NCBI RefSeq assembly: GCF_030296595.1 | Contig: NZ_AP027731.1 | Coordinates: 310,001-374,000, forward strand | DNA length: 64,000 nt | Source of the DNA: Naasia aerilata | GTDB taxonomy: Bacteria > Actinomycetota > Actinomycetes > Actinomycetales > Microbacteriaceae | Reading direction: 5' to 3' | Shown: piece after piece, positions 35,778 through 45,324 of the stretch | Numbering within the stretch: position 1 is the first letter of the stretch | How the letters are laid out: every line of letters begins with the position of its first letter | Notes under the pieces: model-generated | The model's database searches: none | The model's input: only the letters and a program-made list of their open reading frames with translations | What the model was told of the DNA's origin: nothing | Program-made: the position numbers and the translations under genes

Positions 35778-36782
35778 CTATTTGGTGCTGAACGCGGCGT
35801 CGAACGCGGCGGCCGAGGGCTCGTACGTCGAGAGCCTGCGGACGAACTCGAGGGCTTCGGGGGCGCCGACGAGGCGGTCCATGCCGGCGTCCTCCCACTC
35901 GACCGAGAGGGGGCCCTGGTAGTCGATCGCGTTGAGCATCCGGAACGCGTCCTCCCACGGCACGTCACCGTGGCCGGTGGAGATGAAGTCCCAGCCGCGG
36001 CGCGGGTCCGCCCAAGCCAGGTGCGAGGACAGCCGCCCGTTGCGCCCGTTGCCCAGGCGCTTCTTCGTGTCCTTGCAGTGCACGTGGTAGATCCGGTCCT
36101 TGAAGTCCCACAGGAACCCGACCGGGTCGAGGTCCTGCCACACCATGTGGCTCGGATCCCAGTTCAGCCCGAACGCCTCCCGATGCCCGATCGCCTCGAG
36201 GGTCTGCACCGTCGTCCAGTAGTCGTAGGCGATCTCCGACGGGTGCACCTCGTGCGCGAACCGCACCCCGACCTCGTCGAACACATCCAGGATCGGGTTC
36301 CACCGGTCGGCGAAGTCCTGATAGCCGGCATCGACCATCGCCTGCGACGCGGGCGGGAACATGGCCACGTACTTCCAGATCGAGGACCCGGTGAACCCGG
36401 TCACCGTCTTCACCCCCAGCTTCGCGGCCAGACGTGCGGTGTTCTGCATCTCCTCCGCGGCCCGCTGGCGGACACCCTCGGGGTCGCCGTCGCCCCACAC
36501 CCGGTCGGACAGGATGTCCCGGTGCCGCTGATCGATCGGGTCATCGCACACCGCCTGACCCTTGAGGTGATTGGAGATCGTCCACACCTTCAGGCCGTTG
36601 CGCTCCAGCACGTCCAGCTTGCCCTGCACGTACGCCTCGTCATCCCACCGCCACGGGTCCAGGTGATCGCCCCAGCAGGCGATCTCCAGCCCGTCGTACC
36701 CCCACTCGCCGGCGAGCCGGGCCACCTCCTCGAACGGCAGGTCGGCCCACTGGCCGGTGAACAGGGTGATGGGTCGCGCCAT
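35778..36782 (-). CDS. Sugar phosphate isomerase/epimerase-family TIM-barrel protein
   Basis: A 334-residue TIM barrel beginning [30 protein letters not shown]. Predicted metal ligands lie in [25 protein letters not shown] and SVEWEDAG. This arrangement is common in xylose-isomerase-like proteins acting on keto-sugars or their derivatives. The start at 36782 has GAGAGG nine bases upstream; an ATG three codons earlier leaves no spacing. It is divergent from the paralogous pair at 37040, and all three probably process the sugar released by CGDs. Confidence 0.78.
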   Translation of the reverse strand: MARPITLFTGQWADLPFEEVARLAGEWGYDGLEIACWGDHLDPWRWDDEAYVQGKLDVLERNGLKVWTISNHLKGQAVCDDPIDQRHRDILSDRVWGDGDPEGVRQRAAEEMQNTARLAAKLGVKTVTGFTGSSIWKYVAMFPPASQAMVDAGYQDFADRWNPILDVFDEVGVRFAHEVHPSEIAYDYWTTVQTLEAIGHREAFGLNWDPSHMVWQDLDPVGFLWDFKDRIYHVHCKDTKKRLGNGRNGRLSSHLAWADPRRGWDFISTGHGDVPWEDAFRMLNAIDYQGPLSVEWEDAGMDRLVGAPEALEFVRRLSTYEPSAAAFDAAFSTK

Positions 36783-36885
36783 CGCTCGCATCCTCTCGTC
36801 GTGCCGCGCCCGCGATGCGGTCGGCCGGAATCGTCTCCGTACTCCTTTCTACCGCCCGGCGCATCCGTTCGGGGCGGTGCGCGGA

Positions 36886-36924
36886 ATTCTTTGGCCGGTT
36901 TCCGACCGAAGTGGGTAGGCTCGC
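36886..36924 (+). promoter_or_regulatory. Shared 39-bp promoter element, copy 1
   Basis: This block begins ATTCTTTGG and ends GAAGTGGGTAGGCTCGC, and matches the block at 42748-42786 at 33 of 39 positions without gaps. TAGGCT is a plausible -10. It lies 116 bases upstream of the isomerase pair. Conservation beyond a -10/-35 pair indicates a common regulator or activator site. Confidence 0.65.
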
Positions 36925-37039
36925 GGCGGCCCTGCCATCCGGCTTCCCGCCACACCTCGCCGCACCGCCCGCGCAGCACGCAGCCGGGCCGCCTGCTCGG
37001 CGCACCATCCCCATCATCCGAACGAGAGGCAGACCGAAC

Positions 37040-38005
37040 ATGACCTGGACGAAGTGGTCCTACATGGACCATTGGGTGACGCAGACTCCGCAGGGACCCC
37101 TGCCTCCGCAGTTCAACCGCGCCTACATGGACCGCTACCTCAAGCAGCTCGCCGCCACCGGCTTCACGGGCTTCGACACGTTCTTCTTCACGCTCCCCGC
37201 GCTCGCGGGGATGTACGGCTCGCTCGCCGGCTTCGAGCAGCGGCTCCGTGAGGTGGGAATGGAGAAGATCACCGGGCTCTTCACCGCCTACCCGTCTGCG
37301 ACTGCCTACACCGCGCCGCACGTGCGCGAGACGCACGACCGCATCTTCGCGGACTGCGAGTACACCGCCAACGCCGTCGACGGGCTCGCGGTCGAGAACT
37401 TCATCGTCATGCCGTCGAGCACGTACTACCAGACCGAGCCGGTGACCGACGACAAGATCAAGGCCATGGCGGAGCTGTGGAGCCGGGTCGGCGAGATGAC
37501 GCTGGCCCGCGGCATGAAGACCACGTGCCACTTCGAGTTCTGGGGCGCCATCCGCACGCGCGAGCAGCTCGACCTCTTCTTCCAGTACGCGGACCCGGAG
37601 ACGGTGTTCTTCTTCTGCGACACCGCCCAGCACACCATCGCGGGAGTCGATCCGGTCCAGATGTTCCGCGACTACCGCGACCGTTGCACCGGCTTCCACT
37701 TCAAGGACACGCACACGGTCGACACGAACGAGGCGTACCGGACTCCGCCGGACCCCGAGATGATGGCTCCCGGCGTCGACCGCTGGTTCTACGAGATGGG
37801 CACGCCAGGAGGACTCGTCGACTTCCCCGCCCTGATGCGGGAGATCGTCACCTCCGGCTACGACGGCTGGCTCACCGTCGAGCACGACAAGGCCGACACG
37901 TTCGGCGGCAGCTATGCCGAAGCCACCTGTGTGGCGAAGTGGTACATCGACAACGTCCTCGCCGAGGCGCAGGCGGAAGCGGAGAAGGAGCTGAGCACCC
38001 GATGA
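37040..38005 (+). CDS. Sugar phosphate isomerase/epimerase-family TIM-barrel protein
   Basis: The 321-residue barrel has TCHFEFWGA, FFCDTAQHT, FHFKDTHT and TVEHDKAD, the usual four metal-ligand strands (Glu, Asp, His, Glu). It is the first gene after the shared 39-bp promoter element and overlaps its paralogue by four bases (ATGA). The pair could form a heterodimer or catalyse consecutive steps on the keto-sugar. Start ATG has a weak AGAGG about ten bases upstream. Confidence 0.78.
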   Translation: MTWTKWSYMDHWVTQTPQGPLPPQFNRAYMDRYLKQLAATGFTGFDTFFFTLPALAGMYGSLAGFEQRLREVGMEKITGLFTAYPSATAYTAPHVRETHDRIFADCEYTANAVDGLAVENFIVMPSSTYYQTEPVTDDKIKAMAELWSRVGEMTLARGMKTTCHFEFWGAIRTREQLDLFFQYADPETVFFFCDTAQHTIAGVDPVQMFRDYRDRCTGFHFKDTHTVDTNEAYRTPPDPEMMAPGVDRWFYEMGTPGGLVDFPALMREIVTSGYDGWLTVEHDKADTFGGSYAEATCVAKWYIDNVLAEAQAEAEKELSTR

Positions 38006-38973
38006 AGGACACCCTGCGCTGGGCCTACGCCCTCAACCAGTGGAACTACCGCATGGACGTCTTCGTGCGGCACGAGCACCAGCTCCGGGCGCTGAAGACG
38101 GCCTCGGCGCTCGGATTCGACCACCTCGAGCTGAGCAGCGGCATGGGCGGACGCTGGGACAACCTCGGCCGCCCCGAGGTCATCCTCGCGAACCACGGCG
38201 ACGTGGCGGGCTTCCGGCGCTTCCTCGCGCAGGGATCGATCGCAGGGATCTCGAGCATCTTCTGGGATCCGGGTCTTCCCACGGAGGAGGAGGGCTACGC
38301 CTTCCTGATGTCGCTCGACCCGTCCCAGCACGAGCGCATCGCGGCTGCGGCGCGGCCCTACCTCGACTTCCTGTCCGCCGCAGGCGGGGAGCAGCTCGTG
38401 GTCCGGCCGGTCGCGTCCGCATGGATGACCGGCCCGCTGGACGACGATGCAATCGGACGTGTGGCCGCGCTGTGGAACCGCGTGGGTGAACTGGCGCGCG
38501 CGTCCGGCATCGGCCTTGCCGTGCACTACGACTGCCTTTCCGGCATCCACTCGCGCGCGCAGCTCGAGACCTTCCTGTCCGCGACCGATCCCGCCCTCGT
38601 CGGGCTGGCCCTCGACACCGCGGAGTTCACGATCGGCGGCATCGACCCCGTCGGCTTCTACCGCGACCACGCGGACCGGGTGACGCACGTCCACCTGAAG
38701 GACACGCGGTTCGCCGACACCGGCGAGGAGTACCTGATGCCCGGCGCCGAGGCGACCATGCTCAACGGAGGCGGCGGCCGGCGCATCGAGCGCTGGTTCT
38801 TCGAGCTCGGCACCGAGGGCGGACTGGTCGACGTCCGGGCCTTCGTGTCCGAGCTGCGAGCCCATGACTACCCGGGCTGGGTCGTCGTCGAGAGCGACCA
38901 CGGCGGCGAGCCGGCCGAGCTCGTGATGCTCAACTCCTGGTACGTGCAGAAAGAGCTGGGCGCCTCGCGGTAG
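38002..38973 (+). CDS. Sugar phosphate isomerase/epimerase-family TIM-barrel protein
   Basis: The 323-residue protein is a diverged paralogue of its upstream neighbour, with VHYDCLSG, LALDTAEFT, HVHLKDTRF and VVESDHGG in the ligand strands; the first shows Asp where the neighbour has Glu. Both end with a shared WY-rich segment (LNSWYVQKEL and AKWYIDNVL). Four-base overlap indicates tight coupling. Substrate unknown; a keto-sugar from C-glycoside cleavage is the contextual guess. Confidence 0.78.
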   Translation: MKDTLRWAYALNQWNYRMDVFVRHEHQLRALKTASALGFDHLELSSGMGGRWDNLGRPEVILANHGDVAGFRRFLAQGSIAGISSIFWDPGLPTEEEGYAFLMSLDPSQHERIAAAARPYLDFLSAAGGEQLVVRPVASAWMTGPLDDDAIGRVAALWNRVGELARASGIGLAVHYDCLSGIHSRAQLETFLSATDPALVGLALDTAEFTIGGIDPVGFYRDHADRVTHVHLKDTRFADTGEEYLMPGAEATMLNGGGGRRIERWFFELGTEGGLVDVRAFVSELRAHDYPGWVVVESDHGGEPAELVMLNSWYVQKELGASR

Positions 38974-38989
38974 GCGGACCGGGATGGGC

Positions 38990-39466
38990 TCAGCCTCCGG
39001 CGAGCCCGTCCCGCTCCGCGATCCACTCGTCGAGGAGCAACGGCATCCGCCGCTGGAGGAAACGGAAGAACCCGGCCATCTCGGCAACGCGGGCGCGCGC
39101 AGGTGAGTCCTCCGGGATCAGCTCGGCCCCGCGGTCGAGGATCGCCGTCGTGTGCTCGTAGATGCTCGACCGGGCGAGGGTCGCGGTGTACCAGGGCGAG
39201 GTGTCCGGCAGCAGATACAGGTGGCGGCGGGAGCCGGGCACCGTGGTCTGCCGGACGAAGCCGAGCAGGATGAGGTAGCGCATCGCTCCGGACACCGCGG
39301 CCGCACTGATGCCGAGGATGCTCTGCAGCTCCTCCGCGGTGAGCCGCGCCTCGTCGCTCGCGGTGAGCGCCATGAGCACGCGGGCCGGCATGGCGGGAAA
39401 CCCCTGCGCCGCGAGCTCCGTAGACGCCGCCGCGACGAACTCCTGCCGTCCCGCATCCCAGGTCAC
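38990..39466 (-). CDS. GbsR/MarR-type winged-helix transcriptional regulator
   Basis: A 158-residue regulator with a winged-helix core (LTAEELQSILGISAAAVSGAMRYLILLGFVRQ) and a C-terminal helical region. The GTG start overlaps the stop of the ABC permease (GTGA), so regulator, permease and ATPase form one transcript. GbsR/MarR proteins of this kind repress adjacent exporter genes and sense their substrates. The likely operator is annotated at 41998-42026. Confidence 0.8.
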   Translation of the reverse strand: MTWDAGRQEFVAAASTELAAQGFPAMPARVLMALTASDEARLTAEELQSILGISAAAVSGAMRYLILLGFVRQTTVPGSRRHLYLLPDTSPWYTATLARSSIYEHTTAILDRGAELIPEDSPARARVAEMAGFFRFLQRRMPLLLDEWIAERDGLAGG

Positions 39467-41079
39467 GCCGGCACGTTCCGTCGGTGGAAGAGGGCCGCCC
39501 CTGCGAGGGCGAGCACGATCGCCACGGCCGCCGCGATGCCGAGGGCCAGGACCGCGTCGCCCACCGAGTCGAAGGGCACGGCGGGCACGGAGGTGATCGG
39601 GCTGGCGTCCAGCACCCAGTCCGGCAGCCGCAGGAGCCCGCCGAGGAGGCCGATCACCGCGGCGAGTGCGAAGAGCCCCCAGGTGAGGCCGACCGAGAGC
39701 CGAGGCAGCGCCCCGATCAGCAGTGCGCCGATGCCGACGAAGACGAGGGCCGCGGGCGCCTGGACCAGGATCTGCCCGACCGAGCGCCAGCCGCTGTCGA
39801 GGTCGCCCGCCGACGCGAAGCTCGCGAACGTCGCCACGGCGGTCGCGAGCAGCACGACGAGCACCGACACGGTGGCGATGCCGACGGAGGCGAGCAGCCA
39901 CCGCGGCCTCGAGACGGGGCCCCCGAGCACCTGCTCCGCGCGGCCGTCCGCCTCCTCCTCGCGCGCCCGGAGCACCGCCTGGATTCCGGCGGCCGCAGCC
40001 ATAAGCCCGATGAGCACGGCGATCGCGGCGACGAAGACGCCGATGATGTCGCTGCGGCCGCCGTGCGCGAGGCTCCGCAGAACGACCTGGATCGACTCCG
40101 GGAAGTTCTCCGACGCATTCGCGACCACCGTGGCGAGCGATCCGACGACGAGACCGAGCAGCGCGGCGCCGATCGCCCAGCCGAGCAGGGACGGCCAGTG
40201 CAGCCGCCAGGCGAGCCCGCCGGGGCTCCGCAGTCCTGCGCGAGCGACCGCCCGCCCGCTCCGCTCCGGCAGGAGGCTCGCTCCGAGGTCGCGCCGGGAT
40301 CGGACCGCGAGCGCACCGCCGCCGGCAACGAGGGCGAGGGCGAGGAGCAGCACGAGCGGACCCAGCCGGTTCTCGGTGAAGGCGAGGGTCTGCTCACCCC
40401 AGCCGATCGGCGAGAGCCAGCTGGGCCACGCGGTCTCGAGGCGCAGCGCGTCGAAGTCAGGCGTGCCGAGAGCGTCGCCGATCGCCCGGAGCGCATAGGC
40501 GCCGAGGACGGCCACCGCGCCGACGCCGTTCGCGGCGCGCGAGGTGGCGACGAGCTCCCCGGCGAGCGCCCCGACACCGAGGAACGTCAGCCCGATCAGC
40601 GCGAGAGCGAGGGCCGCCACGACCGCCCCCTGGGCGTCCGTGCCGCCGGCAACGAAGCCGAGGAACGCGAGGATGCCGAGCACGATGTTCGCGATCAGGC
40701 CGAGGAGGAGGGTCGCGACGAGGCTCGCGGACCGGGTGGTGGGAGTGGCCGCGACCAGCTCGCGCCGGCCCCGCTCCTCATCCGCCCTCCCGTGGCGGGT
40801 CGCGAAGAACGTGTTCATGAGGCCGACCCCCACCGCATAGGACGCGAAGGTCTGGAAGAAGACGGCGGACCCGAGTCCGGCGCCGTTCGGCACGCCGCGC
40901 AGGGCGAGCAGGGCCGGAGTGGTGAGAGCGAGCCCCAGGATCTGGCTGCGCTCCTCATCGCTTCCGTACTCGGTGGCGACGGCGGCCGTGCTGACGAACA
41001 GGAGCAGCGTGATGCCGAGCACCCAGACGGTCAGGAAGATGCGGTCGCGACGGGCCTGCAGAAGGATCAGCCGGATCAT
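39463..41079 (-). CDS. ABC-2-type exporter permease (tetronasin-resistance-like)
   Basis: The 538-residue protein has about 12 predicted membrane helices in two halves of six, as in TnrB/antibiotic-resistance exporters. A conserved ERGRRELVAATPTTRSA cytoplasmic loop precedes helix 3, and an equivalent EEEADGRAEQVLGGPVSRPRW lies in the second half. Starts inside the ATPase stop (ATGA). Pairs with the ATPase to expel lipophilic compounds. Confidence 0.82.
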   Translation of the reverse strand: MIRLILLQARRDRIFLTVWVLGITLLLFVSTAAVATEYGSDEERSQILGLALTTPALLALRGVPNGAGLGSAVFFQTFASYAVGVGLMNTFFATRHGRADEERGRRELVAATPTTRSASLVATLLLGLIANIVLGILAFLGFVAGGTDAQGAVVAALALALIGLTFLGVGALAGELVATSRAANGVGAVAVLGAYALRAIGDALGTPDFDALRLETAWPSWLSPIGWGEQTLAFTENRLGPLVLLLALALVAGGGALAVRSRRDLGASLLPERSGRAVARAGLRSPGGLAWRLHWPSLLGWAIGAALLGLVVGSLATVVANASENFPESIQVVLRSLAHGGRSDIIGVFVAAIAVLIGLMAAAAGIQAVLRAREEEADGRAEQVLGGPVSRPRWLLASVGIATVSVLVVLLATAVATFASFASAGDLDSGWRSVGQILVQAPAALVFVGIGALLIGALPRLSVGLTWGLFALAAVIGLLGGLLRLPDWVLDASPITSVPAVPFDSVGDAVLALGIAAAVAIVLALAGAALFHRRNVPA

Positions 41080-41989
41080 CTCGCCGACGCCTCCTCGAGG
41101 ACGGGGAGCTCGTCGCCGTAGTGGCGCAGGAACAGCTCCTCGAGGGACGGCGGAGCCGCCGTGAGCGAGCTGACCCCCGCAGCGGCGAGGGCCGAGAGCA
41201 CCGGCTGCAGAGCATCCGTGTCGACGTCGAACGCGAGGTGGTCGCCCTCCGCGTGCAGGTCGTGCACGCCGGGCAGTGCGGCGAGCTGCGCCGAGGGCGC
41301 CACGGTGGCGACGCGGAAGCTGGTGCGGGTGAGGTGCCGCATCTCGGCCAGAGTTCCGGTCTCGACCGCCCGCCCCGCGCGGATGATGGTCACGCGCTGG
41401 CAGAGCTGCTCGACTTCGCTGAGGATGTGGCTCGAGAGGAGCACGGTCGCGCCGTCCTCCTGCGCGCGCTGCACCTCGGCGCGGAACACCGACTCCATGA
41501 CGGGGTCGAGGCCGCTCGTGGGCTCGTCGAGGATGTACAGCTTCGCGGGACGCGCGAAGGCGGCGACCAGCGCGACCTTCTGCCGGTTGCCCTTCGAGTA
41601 GCCACGCGCCTTCCGCTTCGGGTCCAGCTCGAACTCGCGGAGCAGGCGATCCCGACGCGCCGGCTCGGCGCCGCCGCGCATGCGGGTGAGCAGGTCGATC
41701 GTCTCGCCGCCGGTGAGGTTCGGCCAGAGGCTCACATCGCCGGGGACGTAGGCCAGGTCCCGGTGGATGTCCACCGCGTCCGCCCACGGGTCGCGGCCGA
41801 ACACGGTGGCGCTCCCGCCGTTGGAGCGGAGCAGGCCGAGCAGGACGCGCAGCGTCGTCGACTTCCCGGCGCCGTTCGGGCCGAGGAAGCCATGCACCTC
41901 CCCGCGTCCACGGAGAGGTCGAGGCCGTCGAGTGCACGCACGCGGCCGAAGTTCTTCACGAGGTCCCGGACCTCGATCACTGTCGTCAT
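41076..41989 (-). CDS. ABC exporter ATP-binding protein (one apparent frameshift)
   Basis: A missing base in the C4 run at 41900-41903 splits the first 30 codons from the rest; repaired, it encodes 304 residues. It has Walker A GPNGAGKST, signature YSKGNRQKV, Walker B LYILDEPTSGLD and the H-loop SSHIL. Signature SKGN departs from the canonical SGGQ, as often in DrrA-type exporters. The mRNA is probably leaderless because the promoter at 41998-42026 places transcription start at the ATG. Confidence 0.85.
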
Positions 41990-41997
41990 GGCGCGCG

Positions 41998-42026
41998 AGC
42001 GTACGCCGTTTTCACGAACTTGTGAA
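41998..42026 (-). promoter_or_regulatory. Exporter promoter with overlapping operator; probable leaderless start
   Basis: Read leftwards: TTCACA (-35), 17 bases, TACGCT (-10), then eight bases to the ATG at 41989. The inverted repeat TTCAC-N6-GTGAA at 42011-42026 covers the -35, an ideal repressor position for the co-transcribed GbsR/MarR regulator. Confidence 0.6.
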
Positions 42027-42147
42027 TAGCGAAAAGGCCCGGCTCGCCGGACGGGTCTACACCGCGGGTGATACCGCTCTTCAGCGGGTGTTACGAGACC
42101 AGCGAGTTGGCGGCTACACCCGCGCTGTCGGCGCGCCGGGTTAACGG

Positions 42148-42179
42148 GAAGCGGCCCCGGTCGAAACCGGGGCCGCTTC
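42148..42179 (-). terminator. rpmJ terminator hairpin
   Basis: A perfect 14-bp stem (GAAGCGGCCCCGGT and complement) with a CGAA loop lies 26 bases past the rpmJ stop. No U-tract. Confidence 0.7.
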
Positions 42180-42205
42180 AGAAGTGGGCTGGAAATGCTG
42201 GACGG

Positions 42206-42328
42206 TCAGCCCTGACGGGCCTTGAACCGGGGATTCAGCTTGTTGATGACGAACGTGCGCCCATGGCGCCGGACGATCTGCGAACCCTGCATCTTCTTCA
42301 TCGAACCCAGCGAATTACGGACCTTCAT
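42206..42328 (-). CDS. rpmJ: 50S ribosomal protein L36, zinc-independent (C-minus) form
   Basis: A 40-residue basic protein starting [20 protein letters not shown] and ending NPRFKARQG. It is the B-type L36 lacking the Cys/His zinc-ribbon ligands of the C-plus paralogue, so it needs no zinc. GGAG lies eight bases upstream of the ATG, and a strong hairpin follows. In many bacteria this form is induced by zinc limitation; I see no clear Zur palindrome here. Confidence 0.93.
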   Translation of the reverse strand: MKVRNSLGSMKKMQGSQIVRRHGRTFVINKLNPRFKARQG

Positions 42329-42502
42329 ATGAGCTCCTTTCCACGATGTTGCGTACAACCTACTCCTCGGTCGCCCTATTCCCACGGGCCCAGGAGCCCC
42401 CGCTTCCTGCGCGCGAGCAGCGGACCGACCCGGCCCCGCTCAGCGGCCCCGGGTGCCGTTGGTCTCTTCCGGCCGGCGGAGCGACTTCCTACGGTCGAGG
42501 CC

Positions 42503-42712
42503 ATGAGACTCGAATCGACCGACCGCGGGTTCGACCCCGGCTGGGCCCCGAACCTGCAGAACGTGATCCTCGACACTCTCCAGCGGACGGCCGCCGCCCA
42601 CGGCGAGCACGAGCGACGGACGGGCGCGCAGGACCCCGACTGGACGACCTGGTACGCCGCGCACATGACGCGCTCGCTGGAGGACGCCGGCTACCGGCTC
42701 GTCCGGCGCTGA
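42503..42712 (+). CDS. Small conserved-looking protein
   Basis: A 69-residue acidic-to-neutral protein, divergent from rpmJ. The segment PDWTTWYAAHMTRSLEDAGYRL resembles short WYA-type proteins found near sugar or glyoxalase genes, but I cannot name a family. A weak ACGGTCGAGG precedes the ATG. Coding potential is moderate. Confidence 0.45.
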   Translation: MRLESTDRGFDPGWAPNLQNVILDTLQRTAAAHGEHERRTGAQDPDWTTWYAAHMTRSLEDAGYRLVRR

Positions 42713-42747
42713 CCGGCGAGGGCACGACACTCCCGCCCGGTCACCCG

Positions 42748-42786
42748 ATTCTTTGGACGACTTTAGACAGAAGTGGGTAGGCTCGC
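42748..42786 (+). promoter_or_regulatory. Shared 39-bp promoter element, copy 2
   Basis: Second copy of the element at 36886-36924, 88 bases upstream of the ThuA-like gene. Identical first nine and last 17 bases; seven of 13 identical between them. The conserved TAGGCT is the probable -10. Confidence 0.65.
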
Positions 42787-42874
42787 ACCGACGTCGGGGT
42801 CCCCAGGGCCCGACCTCGGGGCGATCGCCATCCGAGGCACCACGGGTCGCGTCGCGGGACAGAAGGACACCGCC

Positions 42875-43743
42875 ATGCCCGAGCTGCTCAACGCCCTCAT
42901 CCTGTCGGGTCACATGACCCGCGAGCACGACAACGAGTTCCGGAGCTTCCGGGCGCACAACCAGTGGCTGACGACTCTCCTGGAGGACACCGGCCGGTTC
43001 CGTGTCCGGGTCACCGAGGACCCCGGGGGCTGACCTCGGACATCATCGACAAGTACGACGTGATCATCGTCGTCTTCGAGGGCCGGGACGGCTACCACGA
43101 GAAGGCGGTCGGCTTCGGCCCCGAGACAGATGACGCCCTGCTGAGCTTCGTCCACGACAAGGGCAAGGGCATGGTCTGGTTCCATGGCTCGGCCGCGCAA
43201 GAGGACGACTGGGGCTACCCCGAGGAGTACAACGTGATGCGCGGGGCCAAGCTCAGCGTTCCGACCGGACTGCGCCCTCGGCCCTGGGGCGAGGCCCTGC
43301 TGCACACCGCCGAACCCCGTCATCCCATCACCGAAGGCATCAGCAAGACCTGGACCGTCACGGGCGACGACATCCTCACCGGGGTGGAGCTGCACGAGGG
43401 AACCGAGGTTCTGCTCACCGTCTTCGACGACCTGGAGTCGTACGAGAACGCTCCGCGCTGGCCGATGTCGCACTACCCGGTCGCCATCCCGCCCGAGGGC
43501 CTGGCCGCGCTGCCGGGCATAAACACGCACCAGCCGCTCGCCTGGATCAACGAGTACGGCGCCGGGCGCTGCTTCACCATCACCATCGGTCACGACATCG
43601 ACACGTTCCGGCGCATCGAGTTCATCTCGATGTTCCCCCGGGGCGTGGAGTGGGCGGCGACCGGCGCTCTCACCCTGCAGGGACCGGATCGGCGGGGCGA
43701 GCGCCGCTTCCTGCCCTGGCCCTACTACAACCGAGAGGGCTGA
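42875..43743 (+). CDS. ThuA-like (trehalose-utilisation family) protein (one apparent frameshift)
   Basis: A missing G in the G5 run at 43025-43029 splits the gene; repaired, it encodes 289 residues. It shows ThuA-domain features: LILSGHMTREHD at the start, YDVIIVVFEGRDGY, GMVWFHGSAAQ and WINEYGAGRCFTITIGHDIDTF. ThuA proteins, fold relatives of glutamine amidotransferases, work in pathways through 3-keto-disaccharides. The shared promoter element links it to the isomerase pair at 37 kb. AGAAGGA precedes the ATG. Confidence 0.78.
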
Positions 43744-43746
43744 GGC

Positions 43747-44867
43747 ATGGCCGGCAGGGTGCTCATCGTCGGCAGCGGACCGGCCGGTCTCGCGAGCGCC
43801 ATCGCACTCACCCATGCGGGACTGCAGTGCGAGATCGTGGAGGTCTCCCCGCCGAGTCGCCCGGCCGGGATCGGCATCGCCCTCCAGAGCGCGCCGCTCC
43901 GCGCAGCCAAGCGCTTGGGCATCTTCAAGCAGCTGCTCGAGGTCGGTCGGCCCCATCACGTCATCGACATGTGCCGGCCGGATGGCACGATCGTCGCGAC
44001 CGTGCCCCAGCTCAATGTGAACGAGCCCGACGACCCCCGTTCCTCGGGATGGCGCGCGAGAGTCTGCACGAGGTGATGATCGAGGAGGTCACCCGGCTGG
44101 GCATCGACATCCGCTACGAGACGACGGTCTCCCGGCTCGAGGCGGACGAGCACGGCGTCGACGTGGAGTACACGGACGGCCGAACGGACCGCGCCGACTT
44201 CGTCCTCGGTGCCGATGGCGTGCACTCGAGCCTGCGCTCCTCGGTGCTGCCCGACGCCCCGGAGCCGGCCTACGCCGGACAGTCCATCTGGCGCGCCGAG
44301 GCGGTCAGCCCGCCCGGCCTCGAGCACTACACGATGATGCTGGGCGGTCCGATCCGCCTCGGCCTGGTGCCTCTCCCGGACGGCCGGCTCTACCTCTGGA
44401 TGCTCGACACCACGCTCGGACCCGAACGGCCGGCTTCCGACGATCTTCTCGGGCTCTTCCTCGAACGGGCTGCACGGTTCGGGGGCTTCGCCCCCGCGGT
44501 CATCGACGACGTCAGCGCCGCCGGGCGGGTCGACTTCCGCGCCCTCCAGTGGCTTCTCGTCCCACCCCCGTGGCACAGCGGCCGAGCCCTGCTCCTCGGG
44601 GATGCCGTCCACACGACGACCCCGCACATCGCCTTCGGCGCCGGCCTCGCGCTGGAGGACGCCGTCGTCCTCGGAGAGCTCGCGCAGGCCGGTCTGCCCT
44701 TCGAAGACCTGGCGACCCGATTCGCGTCGCGACGCTGGGAGCGGGCCCGGCTCGTCGTGGAGACCTCGCTGCAGCTCTCGCGCTGGGAGCAGGAGCCCGG
44801 CCCGCCCAATCCCGAGGCCGGGCGCCTGACGGGCGCGACGCTCGCGGCCCTGTCGGCCCCGATCTGA
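43747..44867 (+). CDS. FAD-dependent aromatic monooxygenase (one apparent frameshift)
   Basis: Adding one C to the C5 run at 44034-44038 gives 373 residues of a UbiH/salicylate-hydroxylase-like flavoprotein: GSGPAGLASAIAL (FAD), RADFVLGADGVHSSLR (the DG motif) and LLGDAVHTTTPHIAFGAGLALEDAVVL (GD motif). It should hydroxylate an aromatic ring with NAD(P)H and O2, possibly preparing the aglycone for ring cleavage. It follows the ThuA-like gene by three bases, so it shares the element-2 promoter. Confidence 0.82.
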
Positions 44868-44903
44868 CGGGCGCCTCTCCCCGCTCGCGCCGGGGCATCG
44901 GGC

Positions 44904-45215
44904 TCAGCCGACGAGCACCTCGAGCGAGACGGCGACCTCGTCGCCCACCTCGACCCCGTTCGCCTCCCGCACCGCCCGCTTGACCGGCAGCACGTAGCCC
45001 CCACCCGTGCCGCCAGGGAAGACCGAGGTCCGCCAGGTCATCGTGCCGATCCGCACCCGCACCGGCACCGACCCGAAGCCGCGCGTGAGCCCGTCGGCGA
45101 ACTCGGCGATCTCCGCCGACGCGCGATCGGGCAGCGACACGAACGTCCAGAGGTCCCGCCGCACCTCCCACGGCCAGAGGGCCGCGGTGAACTCGTACTG
45201 CAGATCGGCCGCCAC
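44904..45215 (-). CDS. DUF1905-type small protein
   Basis: A 103-residue protein with EFTAALWPWEVRRDLWTFVSLP and GYVLPVKRAVREANGVEVGDEVAVSLEV, typical of DUF1905/YdeI-associated domains of unknown function. The start (GTG 45215) is uncertain; no clear ribosome-binding site precedes it. Confidence 0.7.
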   Translation of the reverse strand: MAADLQYEFTAALWPWEVRRDLWTFVSLPDRASAEIAEFADGLTRGFGSVPVRVRIGTMTWRTSVFPGGTGGGYVLPVKRAVREANGVEVGDEVAVSLEVLVG

Positions 45216-45324
45216 GACGACACGGTAACGCTTTCGGCGTCTCCTGGCGGGGCGCGCGGCCACTGTCGGCAGCCGGGTGTACGACAGTCCCGTGTAGGGA
45301 CGGAGCGGAGCGACAGGAGCGATC

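Noticed and set aside
42032..42147. Hidden gene or small RNA between the exporter promoter and the rpmJ terminator
   Set aside because: No ribosome-binding site, no coding bias and only weak repeats; I see nothing I can support.
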